Translations under genes and position numbers: made by a program
From: JBBATK01 sp040398805
Lineage (GTDB): Bacteria; Bacteroidota; Ignavibacteria; Kapaibacteriales; NICIL-2
Direction of reading: 5' to 3'
DNA: 64,000 nt
Assembly: GCA_040398805.1 (NCBI GenBank)
Contig: JBBATK010000012.1
Location: 16,560-80,559 of the forward strand
Part shown: in pieces, positions 26,953 through 34,769 of the stretch
How positions within the stretch are numbered: position 1 is the first letter of the stretch
How the letters are laid out: each line of letters begins with the position of its first letter
The notes under the pieces: generated by a model
What the model saw: only the letters and a program-made list of their open reading frames with translations
Databases searched by the model: none
What the model was told of the DNA's origin: nothing

Positions 26953-28038
26953 ATGCATCCGCCACTTCACTTGGAACTTCGATCGATCGTCAAGCGCTAC
27001 GACGCCCAGACGGAAGCCGTCCGCGACGTCTCTTTGAGCGTGCACCCGGGCGAGTTCCTCGTGCTTGTCGGTCCTTCGGGATGCGGCAAATCCACCTTGC
27101 TCCGCATGATCGCCGGACTGGAGACCATCACGTCCGGCGATCTCCTGTTCGACGGCAAGCGCATGAACGATGTCGGTGCCCGTGACCGCGACATCGGCAT
27201 GGTGTTCCAGAATTACGCATTGTACCCGCACCTCACTGTGTTCGAGAACATCGCGTTCCCGCTCCGCGTGCGCAAGGAGTCCGACACCGCCATCCGCTCT
27301 CGCGTCACCGACGTGGCAGAGATGCTCTCCCTTGGCGCTCTCCTGGAACGTCTGCCCAAACAACTCAGCGGCGGCCAACGTCAGCGTGTGGCCGTCGGAC
27401 GTGCCATCGCCCGCAAGCCGCGCCTGTTCCTCTTCGACGAACCGCTTTCGAATCTGGATGCGCAATTGCGCATCGCCATGCGATCGGAACTCACCTTGCT
27501 TCAACGCAGCCTTGGCACGACCGCCGTGTACGTGACGCACGACCACACGGAAGCGATGACCATGGGAGACCGCATCGCCGTCCTCCGGGGCGGGGCGCTC
27601 ATGCAGATGGGCACTCCCCAGGAATTGTACTACAACCCCGACAACTCCTTTGTTGCAGGATTCCTCGGCACACCGTCCATGAACATGGTTCCCGGTCGCA
27701 TCGTCAACAACGGCACTCCCCGCTTCCTGAGCGACACCTACCGATGGAGCATCGACCTCTCCGCCGTCGTCGTGCAATCGATGCCTGCCGACGGCACCCC
27801 GTGCACGCTGGGCGTTCGCGCGGAAGACGTGGTGCTGGATGCGGAAGGAAGCATCGCGCTCCCTGTGCGTGCCATCGAGTTCGTCGGACACGAGACGCTG
27901 CTCTTTCTTGGCAATGCCGGCTCGTTCATCACCGCCCGCACGCATGCGTCCCATGTGCCCTCGGTGGATTCCATCGCGCACTTCGGCATCCGTCATGAAC
28001 GTGCCTATCTGTTCGCCGAGAACGGGGACCGCCTTTGA
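26953..28038 (+). CDS. Sugar-type ABC transporter ATPase (MalK/UgpC family)
   Basis: A 361-aa ATPase subunit of the MalK/UgpC/MsmX type, which powers import of sugars or glycerol-3-phosphate by binding-protein-dependent permeases. Walker A GPSGCGKST (~39-47), Q-loop VFQNYALYPH, signature LSGGQRQRVA (~138), Walker B LFLFDEPLSNLDAQ, the H-loop THD and the C-terminal TOBE/OB regulatory domain (~240-361) are all present. No permease or solute-binding gene is adjacent, so it may serve several transporters, as MsmX does. It is 10 bp downstream of hrcA, so co-transcription is likely. Confidence 0.95.
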   Translation: MHPPLHLELRSIVKRYDAQTEAVRDVSLSVHPGEFLVLVGPSGCGKSTLLRMIAGLETITSGDLLFDGKRMNDVGARDRDIGMVFQNYALYPHLTVFENIAFPLRVRKESDTAIRSRVTDVAEMLSLGALLERLPKQLSGGQRQRVAVGRAIARKPRLFLFDEPLSNLDAQLRIAMRSELTLLQRSLGTTAVYVTHDHTEAMTMGDRIAVLRGGALMQMGTPQELYYNPDNSFVAGFLGTPSMNMVPGRIVNNGTPRFLSDTYRWSIDLSAVVVQSMPADGTPCTLGVRAEDVVLDAEGSIALPVRAIEFVGHETLLFLGNAGSFITARTHASHVPSVDSIAHFGIRHERAYLFAENGDRL

Positions 28039-28174
28039 TGATCCGCTTCCCTACCGAACAGCACTCGAGTCGGTGTGAGCATCGCAGCCTGTCGCGCGTG
28101 ATCGGACCGACCGCATGCACTGAACTCGAACCAAACGCGTCTTCCCTTTTTCTTTGACCACCACGAGCAGAGCG

Positions 28175-28765
28175 ATGACACACGACGAGATACTTGCCTG
28201 GTGCGCGGACCGCACCACCACCGAACGGGTCCTCGATTTTCCCGCCGAGCTGTTCAGCGCGCTGACGACAGAGACGGCGCTGGAGATCTCCCGCCTGTAC
28301 AGGGCGCGACATCTCATGGTTCTGCCCGCGCGAGAGCGGGAGTTCTTTGCGTGGTTGAAGGAGAACGACCCCGAGGTGTGGAACGACTTGTGGTCCGGCA
28401 CCGACGAAGCCGAATACGTGGTGTCGCTGACCTTCCTGCCTGTGGTGCTCGACACGTCGCGGGGTTTTCCGATCTGCGATCTGGAGTCGGTAGACAATTA
28501 TTTCTTCCTCCCCTCCCTTGTTCAGGGCGAACATGCGCAGGACTTCGTGGAAGCCGTGCGGGAGCGATTCCTGGCGAAGGAGAAACTCACCGTGGCGCAA
28601 GTGCTGGCGCTGGAGTGCAGCATGTCGCCGGTGGACATCTGGCACTTCGCGTGGCATCACGGCATCCCGCTCTCCCGCGCCAAGGAAGCAGTGCATCAGC
28701 TTGCCGAAGAGAAGATACTCTTGCACATACGTGCCTCGGCAGACATCGCCGATTACATCGAATGA
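28175..28765 (+). CDS. Unknown 196-aa soluble protein
   Basis: A 196-aa acidic, mainly helical cytoplasmic protein with no signal peptide or membrane segment and no recognised family. Segments include LYRARHLMVLPAREREFFAW, a cluster of acidic/aromatic residues (DPEVWNDLW) and a C-terminal helical region (LSRAKEAVHQLAEEKILLHI) resembling the tail of a small winged-helix domain. ATG at 28175 is preferred to a TTG seven codons earlier. Its stop codon overlaps the 3' end of the convergent LptF/G gene by 13 bp. It follows the ABC ATPase gene after 136 bp with no terminator seen. Confidence 0.75.
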   Translation: MTHDEILAWCADRTTTERVLDFPAELFSALTTETALEISRLYRARHLMVLPAREREFFAWLKENDPEVWNDLWSGTDEAEYVVSLTFLPVVLDTSRGFPICDLESVDNYFFLPSLVQGEHAQDFVEAVRERFLAKEKLTVAQVLALECSMSPVDIWHFAWHHGIPLSRAKEAVHQLAEEKILLHIRASADIADYIE

Positions 28766-30111
28766 TCGGCCGGCAGTGCCCGTGGGCTTTTAAGGGAAGC
28801 TTTGAAGGAAGGGATGCGTAGCGTGCCGTAGTGGACGCGCAAAGTGAGCAGGACGCCGACCACGCCGATGACCGCATTGGCCAGCCACATGGCGAGCGGC
28901 GAGGCGATCTGCCGGTCTGCCAGTTTCTCTCCTCCGATAAGGAACGCCCAGTAGACGACATAGAACCCGAGGGATATGGCGGCGCTGATACCGAAGTTCC
29001 CGCCGCGGGTCATGATGCCGAGCGGACATCCGACGAACACGAAGACGAGGCAGGCGAAGGGCAAGGCGTATTTCTTGTAGATCTCCACGAGGTACTGACG
29101 TTCCTGACGGTCGCCGTCGGCCATCTGCTGAACGAGCGACTCGCTATGACTCCGGAGCACGTCCAACCGACCGAGCGCGGCGTCTTCGCGTTGCACTCCC
29201 CACTCCACCATCGACGACGACGGTGCATCACCGAAGAGGAATTCCACATGCTGTGTCAGCATGGTATCGAGTGACTTCCGCGCGATTTCCTGCTGCCGTC
29301 GCGCCTCATCCACCACCACCTGCATGTCCGAGATGTGCATCTCGCGATCGCCGCGCGCGAACACGCCTTCGGTGGATTGCTGCAGGGTGAATCCCGATGC
29401 CGGAATGATGATCCGGTGAGCATCGAAACGGATGTGACGGAACACGGAGGCCTGATTGGTGAAGAGCTGATGGATCTCGCCGTGGCGCAGGAGCACGACC
29501 ACGTTGCGGTCATCGCGCGAGAACAGGATGGATCCCGTATCGGCGCTCACCACGTTCGTCCGCTCGGGTGCGGTGCGATCGTAGATGGTGACCCCGAGCA
29601 GGAGTCCGCGAGCGGAATCCAGCGAGCGCGAAAGGATGGTGTATCCTTCGAGCTGCGTGCTGAACTGACCTGCCTCGATATCGAACGTGGGTTTCTTCTT
29701 CTTGATATCCCACAGCATGATCTTCGCCTTGTGGTTCGTATCCGGCAGGATGGCGTCGTTGAACCAGAACATGCATCCCGTCGCAATGATCCCCACGGCG
29801 ATCACCGGGAGCATGAGTCGCACGAGTCCCGCGCCGCTTGCCTTGAGTACGGTGATTTCGTGCGATGCGGAGAGCGAGCCGAACACCATGAGCGTGGAGA
29901 ACAGGACACCCATGGGTACGGCAAGGACGACCATCCAGGAAAGATTCAGGGCGATGAGCTGAAGAATCACCCACGTGCCGAGTCCTTTACCGATCAGCTC
30001 GTCGATATACTTCAGGATGAACTGCATGAGGAAGAGGAACATCACGACGGACGTTCCGAAGAGGAACGGAGCGATGTGCGCGCGCAGTATGTAGCGGGGA
30101 ACGATGAGCAT
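28753..30111 (-). CDS. LptF/LptG-family lipopolysaccharide export permease
   Basis: A 452-aa inner-membrane permease of the YjgP/YjgQ family, which forms the LptB2FG exporter that extracts lipopolysaccharide. The N-terminal helices (YILRAHIAPFLFGTSVVMFLFLM and following), the helix pair around MVVLAVPMGVLFSTLMVFG, a periplasmic beta-jellyroll (~130-280) and the C-terminal pair containing CLVFVFVGCPLGIMTRGGNFG are all family-typical. Length exceeds the usual ~360 because of an extended segment before the last helices (~280-345). Only one permease is present here; the second must be elsewhere. It overlaps or closely abuts the TPR gene stop (GTGA overlap, or ATG 2 bp on), suggesting translational coupling. 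Confidence 0.9.
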   Translation of the reverse strand: MLIVPRYILRAHIAPFLFGTSVVMFLFLMQFILKYIDELIGKGLGTWVILQLIALNLSWMVVLAVPMGVLFSTLMVFGSLSASHEITVLKASGAGLVRLMLPVIAVGIIATGCMFWFNDAILPDTNHKAKIMLWDIKKKKPTFDIEAGQFSTQLEGYTILSRSLDSARGLLLGVTIYDRTAPERTNVVSADTGSILFSRDDRNVVVLLRHGEIHQLFTNQASVFRHIRFDAHRIIIPASGFTLQQSTEGVFARGDREMHISDMQVVVDEARRQQEIARKSLDTMLTQHVEFLFGDAPSSSMVEWGVQREDAALGRLDVLRSHSESLVQQMADGDRQERQYLVEIYKKYALPFACLVFVFVGCPLGIMTRGGNFGISAAISLGFYVVYWAFLIGGEKLADRQIASPLAMWLANAVIGVVGVLLTLRVHYGTLRIPSFKASLKSPRALPADHSM

Positions 30112-30113
30112 GG

Positions 30114-31928
30114 TCACTCGCCGGAATCGGAGGATTCGAGAGCGGCTATGCGACGTTCGAATTCATCGCGCTTCTCGGGCTTCACCCGCGCCAGCTGGCG
30201 ATAGGCCTTGATGGCCTGTTCGGTGAATCCCTGTTGTTCGTAGATCCTCGCCATCGTCTCCGTCACCATCGTCGGCTCCACTCCTTCGGCCGCACCGCGC
30301 GTCGTGATTCCGTCCGGCTCCTCTGTGACGGGCGTCCGCACCTTCTCGAGTCGCTGGGCCAGCTCCTCCAGATGCGTGCGGGGAGCATCGGCGGCACGCG
30401 GAGCGCGCTCCGGTTTCGGGACCTTGCGCGACGGCTTCGGCGATGCTGTCGGGGAAAGCATGGGCGACACGTTCATCGAGGAACCACGGATCACCGGGAA
30501 GGGTGGCATCTCGGGAAGCTGCGATGCGGTACGGTACGCTTTGGGCGACGATTGCACACGCAAGGGAGTGAATTCGAGTCCGGGTATCAGGCGCATGGCC
30601 GAACTGCGGATGGTCCGACGCGACGACCCCGTGGAGGTGCTGACAAGGCGAAGGCCTTGAAGCTCCATGCGCTCCATCACGTCGCGCATGAAGACCCGGT
30701 CCATGACGACATTTCCGCCGACGACGTTGATCTTCTGCAAGACCTCGTCCGTCCGCATGGGCTCGGATCGCTGTCGGGTATCGTCGTTCTTCTCGGCATC
30801 GACGTCATCCGCTTCCGCCTCTTCGTCCCGGCGCACGCTCGCATCGACGTCTTCCACGAGGCCCATGGCCTCGAGCCACCCGTCGCTGTCATCATCCACA
30901 TTGGATACGGCATCGCCGAGCAACTGTTCATCATTCGGCGGCTCTACCGGTGAGGAATCGGTCACCGGAACATCCACTTCGCGATCGTCCACCGCATCGC
31001 GGGCATGCTCCCAGTCGTCGTTGTCATCGTCCACATTGGACAACGCATCGTCAAGCAGTCTCTCCTCTTCGTCCGCTTCGGGAAGATGCGGCACATCCAC
31101 CGACACCTGCTCATGAGCCGTTGACGTCCGGGACGGCTCCTCGGCCACCATGCGCGTGTTCTCCGATTCTTCATCCCCGCTCCCGGTCGAACGCTCACGA
31201 GGGGACTCACTCGCCGACGGCATCGGCATGCCGGTATCGGTCAACGGAGTGCGGACGTCTTCGTCGGTGTCGTCGTCGATCCGCAACTCGACGATATCGT
31301 CCGGTGCCTCGTCCGTCGCGGACCCTGCAACCACCGACGTCGTGACGTCCGGCAATGGCACGCTCAGCACCTCTGTCTCCTGCCTCGCGGAAGCCATCTC
31401 GACCGGAGGGGCTGCAACCTGGTCGCTGGTGACGGGCTCGCTGGTGACGGGCTCGCTGGTGACGGGCTCGCTGGTGACGGGCTCGCTGATGACGGGCTCG
31501 CTGATGACGGGCTCGCTGATGATCGGAACCGTCGTAACGGGAGGGGCCACAGCAGGCGCCGGTACAGGCGCTGCTGCCCGTGCGGGTGTTTCGACGGCGG
31601 GAGGCGACGCGACGGCTGCCGTCCGCGGGAGCTCAATCGTTTTTTTTTCTTCCGCTCCCGTCGTCCCGGCAAAGGTCTGACGTTTCAGATCGCTTTCCAG
31701 GATGATGAGTGCGCGATGGGACGGGAAACGTTTCAACCCACGCTTCACCCACTCGTAGGCGGTCTCCGCATCACGCATCTGCATGTATGCCCGCGCGATG
31801 ACGGCATAGGCCGTCGTGTACTCGGGATACACGGAAATGCCCTGCTCCAGAAGCTGCACGGCACCGGACGAATCGCCGGAACCCAGCATCTTCTGTGCAT
31901 CGATGGCAAACAGCGGAGAAATGTCCAT
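30114..31928 (-). CDS. TPR protein with long acidic, repeat-rich linker
   Basis: A 604-aa protein with no signal peptide. Residues ~1-85 form two tetratricopeptide repeats (SGAVQLLEQGISVYPEYTTA, DAETAYEWVKRGLKRFPSHR), and a last TPR lies at ~555-590 (RIYEQQGFTEQAIKAYRQLA). Between them is a ~450-residue low-complexity acidic linker with a tandem 5-residue SEPV repeat (15-bp VNTR at 31425-31526) and a duplicated motif of type LLxDAxSNVDDDxDxW. It is the gene upstream of LptF/G, with overlapping stop/start, and downstream of the Bax-inhibitor-like gene. It may be a scaffold for envelope assembly; this is inference from position only. Confidence 0.75.
   Translation of the reverse strand: MDISPLFAIDAQKMLGSGDSSGAVQLLEQGISVYPEYTTAYAVIARAYMQMRDAETAYEWVKRGLKRFPSHRALIILESDLKRQTFAGTTGAEEKKTIELPRTAAVASPPAVETPARAAAPVPAPAVAPPVTTVPIISEPVISEPVISEPVTSEPVTSEPVTSEPVTSDQVAAPPVEMASARQETEVLSVPLPDVTTSVVAGSATDEAPDDIVELRIDDDTDEDVRTPLTDTGMPMPSASESPRERSTGSGDEESENTRMVAEEPSRTSTAHEQVSVDVPHLPEADEEERLLDDALSNVDDDNDDWEHARDAVDDREVDVPVTDSSPVEPPNDEQLLGDAVSNVDDDSDGWLEAMGLVEDVDASVRRDEEAEADDVDAEKNDDTRQRSEPMRTDEVLQKINVVGGNVVMDRVFMRDVMERMELQGLRLVSTSTGSSRRTIRSSAMRLIPGLEFTPLRVQSSPKAYRTASQLPEMPPFPVIRGSSMNVSPMLSPTASPKPSRKVPKPERAPRAADAPRTHLEELAQRLEKVRTPVTEEPDGITTRGAAEGVEPTMVTETMARIYEQQGFTEQAIKAYRQLARVKPEKRDEFERRIAALESSDSGE
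31425..31526 (-). repeat. Tandem 15-bp repeat (VNTR) in the TPR protein gene
   Basis: Six full copies plus a partial copy of a 15-bp unit (plus strand GCTGGTGACGGGCTC with A/G variation at one position), encoding successive SEPV-type pentapeptides. It keeps the reading frame whatever the copy number, so length variation between strains is likely. Confidence 0.9.
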
Positions 31929-31988
31929 AAGCCCGAGAAAGGTGAGATGAAACGATGCATGCCGATGGCATGCGGTACGTCCCTTTTG

Positions 31989-32690
31989 TTACTTCCTGCT
32001 TCCGAGCAGGCGTAACAGAAACAGGAACAGGTTGATGAAGTCCAGATACAGGGTCAGCGCGCCGATGATGGAAACGTTCGAGGCGATGGCACCCTCGTGC
32101 GATTCGACGGCGTACATTTCCTTGATCTTCTGATTGTCGTAAGCGGTCAATCCCAAGAAGACGACAACGCCCACAAGAGAGATGGCGAAATTCAGCGCGG
32201 AGCTGGCAAGGAAGATATTGACGACGGACGCACCGATGAGGCCGAACAGACCCATGACGAAGAAACCGCCCATGCTCGTGAGGTCTCTCTTCGTCACCAA
32301 TCCGTACACACTCGTAGCGCCGAACATGAAGGCGGTGCTGAGGAAGACGTTCGTCACGGACTCTGCCGTATAGGCGAACAGGAGCGGTGCAAGGGTGACG
32401 CCGTTCATTGCCGCATACAGGGCGAAGAGTCCTTTCGCCGTCAGAGGATTCAACCGGTCGATGGCAGAGGACAGCCAGACGACGATACCGAGTTCCGCGA
32501 GAATGAGAAAGAGCGAGAAACCCGCCACGGTGCCGAGAAGGGCTTCATTGCTGATGACAGCGGCGCTGGTGGCGGCCGTGATCAGCATACCGCCCATCAT
32601 CCACGCATAGACGCGTTGCATGAAACCGGCGGCATCACTGCGAAGCGCGTGATCCTGCTTCGAAAGAAGTGCATCGATATCGGTGCTCAT
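31989..32690 (-). CDS. Bax inhibitor-1 / YbhL-family membrane protein
   Basis: A 233-aa protein of the BI-1/UPF0005 (TMBIM) family, with seven hydrophobic helices and family segments FMQRVYAWMMGGMLITAA at the start, a central NGVTLAPLLFAYT and the C-terminal LTLYLDFINLFLFLLRLLG. Members are pH-gated calcium-leak channels or proteins of unknown role in bacteria. ATG at 32690 has GGAG 7 nt upstream; the frame continues upstream but without family similarity. In the leader (32709-32732) the sequence TTGACTGAGA occurs twice in tandem. Confidence 0.92.
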   Translation of the reverse strand: MSTDIDALLSKQDHALRSDAAGFMQRVYAWMMGGMLITAATSAAVISNEALLGTVAGFSLFLILAELGIVVWLSSAIDRLNPLTAKGLFALYAAMNGVTLAPLLFAYTAESVTNVFLSTAFMFGATSVYGLVTKRDLTSMGGFFVMGLFGLIGASVVNIFLASSALNFAISLVGVVVFLGLTAYDNQKIKEMYAVESHEGAIASNVSIIGALTLYLDFINLFLFLLRLLGSRK

Positions 32691-32865
32691 AGTGTTCTCC
32701 GTAGATAGTTGACTGAGATTGACTGAGATTGATTCAGGCTTATGATCGTTGAAGGTTAATTCGTGAATCGTACCACCCGCGCTGTGCTCTCGCCTGACGA
32801 CTTCCGGCATGAAGGAACGATGTTCTGGTTTCCCGTCTCGGACACTGACAGGTATCCTCCCTACC

Positions 32866-33861
32866 CTACTTCTCCCGTTCCACGACGTACGATGCAAACG
32901 TACGCAACGCGTCGCGATACACCGAGGGGTCACAGATGTCCAACAGACCTTGCGCCTCGCGGACCAGGTCCATGGCTTTAGACTGTGCGGCGGCGATACC
33001 GTCGTGACGCACGACGAAGTCCTGCACGCGCGCCACATCCTTGTCCGACGCGTCTTTCTTCTTGACGATGGTGATCATCCTCTTCGCTTCGGATGCATCA
33101 GCATGCCGTTGGGCAAGAAGCAGAGGAAGGGTGATCTTCCCTTCGCGGATGTCGTTGCCCACAGGTTTGCCGAGGATGGACGTTCGACTCGTATAGTCCA
33201 ACACGTCATCGCGTATCTGGAATGCCAGGCCGATGAGTTCGCCGAACTGACGCAGACGGGCGTGAACGGCGGTGTCGTTCGTGGCGGACATCGCACCGAT
33301 CTCGCAGCAGGCGGAAAGCAGGGACGCCGTTTTGTCGCTGATGATGGAGAAGTACGTGGCTTCGTCGAGGGTCTTCTGACGTGACTTCTGGATTTGCAAG
33401 AGTTCGCCTTCGCTCATGCGGCGGACGGTGTTGCTGGTGACGCCGAGGAATCCCGACTCGCCATGTTCCACCGCCACGAGCAGTCCGCGCGAGAGAAGGA
33501 AATCGCCCACGAGCACCGCCACTTTGTTCTTCCACACGGCATTGATGCTAGCAAGACCCCGGCGTTCTGCGGCGTTGTCCACAACATCATCGTGGACCAA
33601 GGTTGCCGTATGCAGGAGCTCGACCATCGCAGCGCCCACGTAGGTACGCTCGGAAATCTCGCCGATGAGTCCGGCACACAGGAACACGAGCGTGGGCCGT
33701 ACCTGCTTGCCCCGGGACCGGTGCATGTAGCGGACGACGAGGTCGAGAAGGGCGACATCCGACTTCATCTGACGTCGGAAGAAGTCCTTGTTGAAACTCT
33801 CCAGGTGCTCGCGCACCGGCTCTCCCACGGTCTCGAGGATGTTCTTCGTTGTGGACATCAT
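32866..33861 (-). CDS. Trans-polyprenyl diphosphate synthase
   Basis: A 331-aa all-helical isoprenyl diphosphate synthase that extends allylic diphosphates with isopentenyl diphosphate, probably for the quinone side chain. The first aspartate-rich motif is DDVVD (in TLVHDDVVDNAAERRG, ~85-100), the second is DDVLD (in FQIRDDVLDY, ~217-226), followed by GKPVGNDIREGKITLPLLLA. Chain length is not readable from sequence; the closest type is octaprenyl/nonaprenyl synthase (IspB-like). It overlaps the tatC stop by 4 bp, so the two are translationally coupled. Confidence 0.93.
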   Translation of the reverse strand: MMSTTKNILETVGEPVREHLESFNKDFFRRQMKSDVALLDLVVRYMHRSRGKQVRPTLVFLCAGLIGEISERTYVGAAMVELLHTATLVHDDVVDNAAERRGLASINAVWKNKVAVLVGDFLLSRGLLVAVEHGESGFLGVTSNTVRRMSEGELLQIQKSRQKTLDEATYFSIISDKTASLLSACCEIGAMSATNDTAVHARLRQFGELIGLAFQIRDDVLDYTSRTSILGKPVGNDIREGKITLPLLLAQRHADASEAKRMITIVKKKDASDKDVARVQDFVVRHDGIAAAQSKAMDLVREAQGLLDICDPSVYRDALRTFASYVVEREK

Positions 33862-34604
33862 GAGCTAAACGGTATCCTTTCTTTGCGTCGTGCCACGCGC
33901 GCCACGATGATGCTGATTTCGTACAGCACATACAACGGAGCGGCGAAGGTGAGCTGGTTAACGGGGTCCGGACTCGGCGTCAGGACGGCGGCGACGATGA
34001 GGATGACGACGAACGAATGACGACGGTACTTGCGCATGAGCGCCGCGGAAACGAGTCCGAACCGCGCCAGGACGTACGTGATCATGGGTAGTTCGAAGAT
34101 CAACCCCGACGCCAGCATCGTCGTGGTGACGAATCCGAAGTACTCGTTGATGTCGTAATTGTTCTCGATATTCTTCGAGCCGAAGGACACCGAGAACTGC
34201 ATCATGCCGGGCAGCATCACATAGTACGCGAAGGCCACTCCCGACAGAAAGCAGAAACTCGTGGTGGCCGTGATACGGCGGGCCCAGTTGCGCTCGTTTT
34301 CGTACAATCCCGGTGCGACGAATTGCCAGAGGTTCCAGAGCACCCACGGGGAGGCGATGATGAGTCCGGTGATAAGAATGACTTTGAAATACAGAAAGGC
34401 CTGACCGAAGGGTCGGAGGTTCTGGAGTTTCATACCCACGCTCGTGGCGGGGGCGAGCAGCACGGTATCCATGATCGTGTTCACGAACACACCGCTGATG
34501 ACACAACCGATGAGCAGACCCACCAAGGCCCACATGATGCGCACCCGCAGATCACCTAAATGATCGAAGAAGCTCATTTCCCGGTTTTCACCCTGCTCTG
34601 CCAT
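33858..34604 (-). CDS. tatC: Sec-independent protein translocase TatC
   Basis: A 248-aa inner-membrane protein, the receptor component of the twin-arginine translocase. MSFFDHLGDLRVRIMWAL near residue 10 matches the conserved N-terminal HL-x-E/D-LR signature. Six helices and the FVTTTMLASGLIFELPMITYVLARFG region are as expected. No tatA/tatB gene is in the window. It is the first gene of tatC-polyprenyl synthase with a 4-bp overlap. A TAATTTG box lies 47 nt upstream. Confidence 0.95.
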   Translation of the reverse strand: MAEQGENREMSFFDHLGDLRVRIMWALVGLLIGCVISGVFVNTIMDTVLLAPATSVGMKLQNLRPFGQAFLYFKVILITGLIIASPWVLWNLWQFVAPGLYENERNWARRITATTSFCFLSGVAFAYYVMLPGMMQFSVSFGSKNIENNYDINEYFGFVTTTMLASGLIFELPMITYVLARFGLVSAALMRKYRRHSFVVILIVAAVLTPSPDPVNQLTFAAPLYVLYEISIIVARVARRKERIPFSS

Positions 34605-34651
34605 GGTCGTGGTATTGTGGATACATCGGCGCGACTGCGCGCATCGGACCG

Positions 34652-34658
34652 CAAATTA
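34652..34658 (-). promoter_or_regulatory. Candidate -7 box (TAATTTG) of tatC
   Basis: Minus-strand TAATTTG, 47 nt before the tatC ATG, in the divergent tatC/murE region. Confidence 0.3.
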
Positions 34659-34709
34659 CGGAGAATGACGTCGGCCTCCGCGGCAACGTGGCGCATGATG
34701 AGAAGGACG

Positions 34710-34717
34710 TATTTTCG
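34710..34717 (+). promoter_or_regulatory. Candidate -7 box (TATTTTCG) of murE
   Basis: TATTTTCG, 52 nt before the chosen murE ATG at 34770; the same 8-mer occurs at 12956. Confidence 0.4.
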
Positions 34718-34769
34718 TCGGTCATCATTGCCCGGCATGGCAAAACAATCCCGAATCATGTTCCGTCCC

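Noticed and set aside
31957..31973. GCATGCC-GAT-GGCATGC inverted repeat between the BI-1-like and TPR genes as a terminator
   Set aside because: The stem is short (7 bp, 3-nt loop) and no proper T tract follows; it may be chance.
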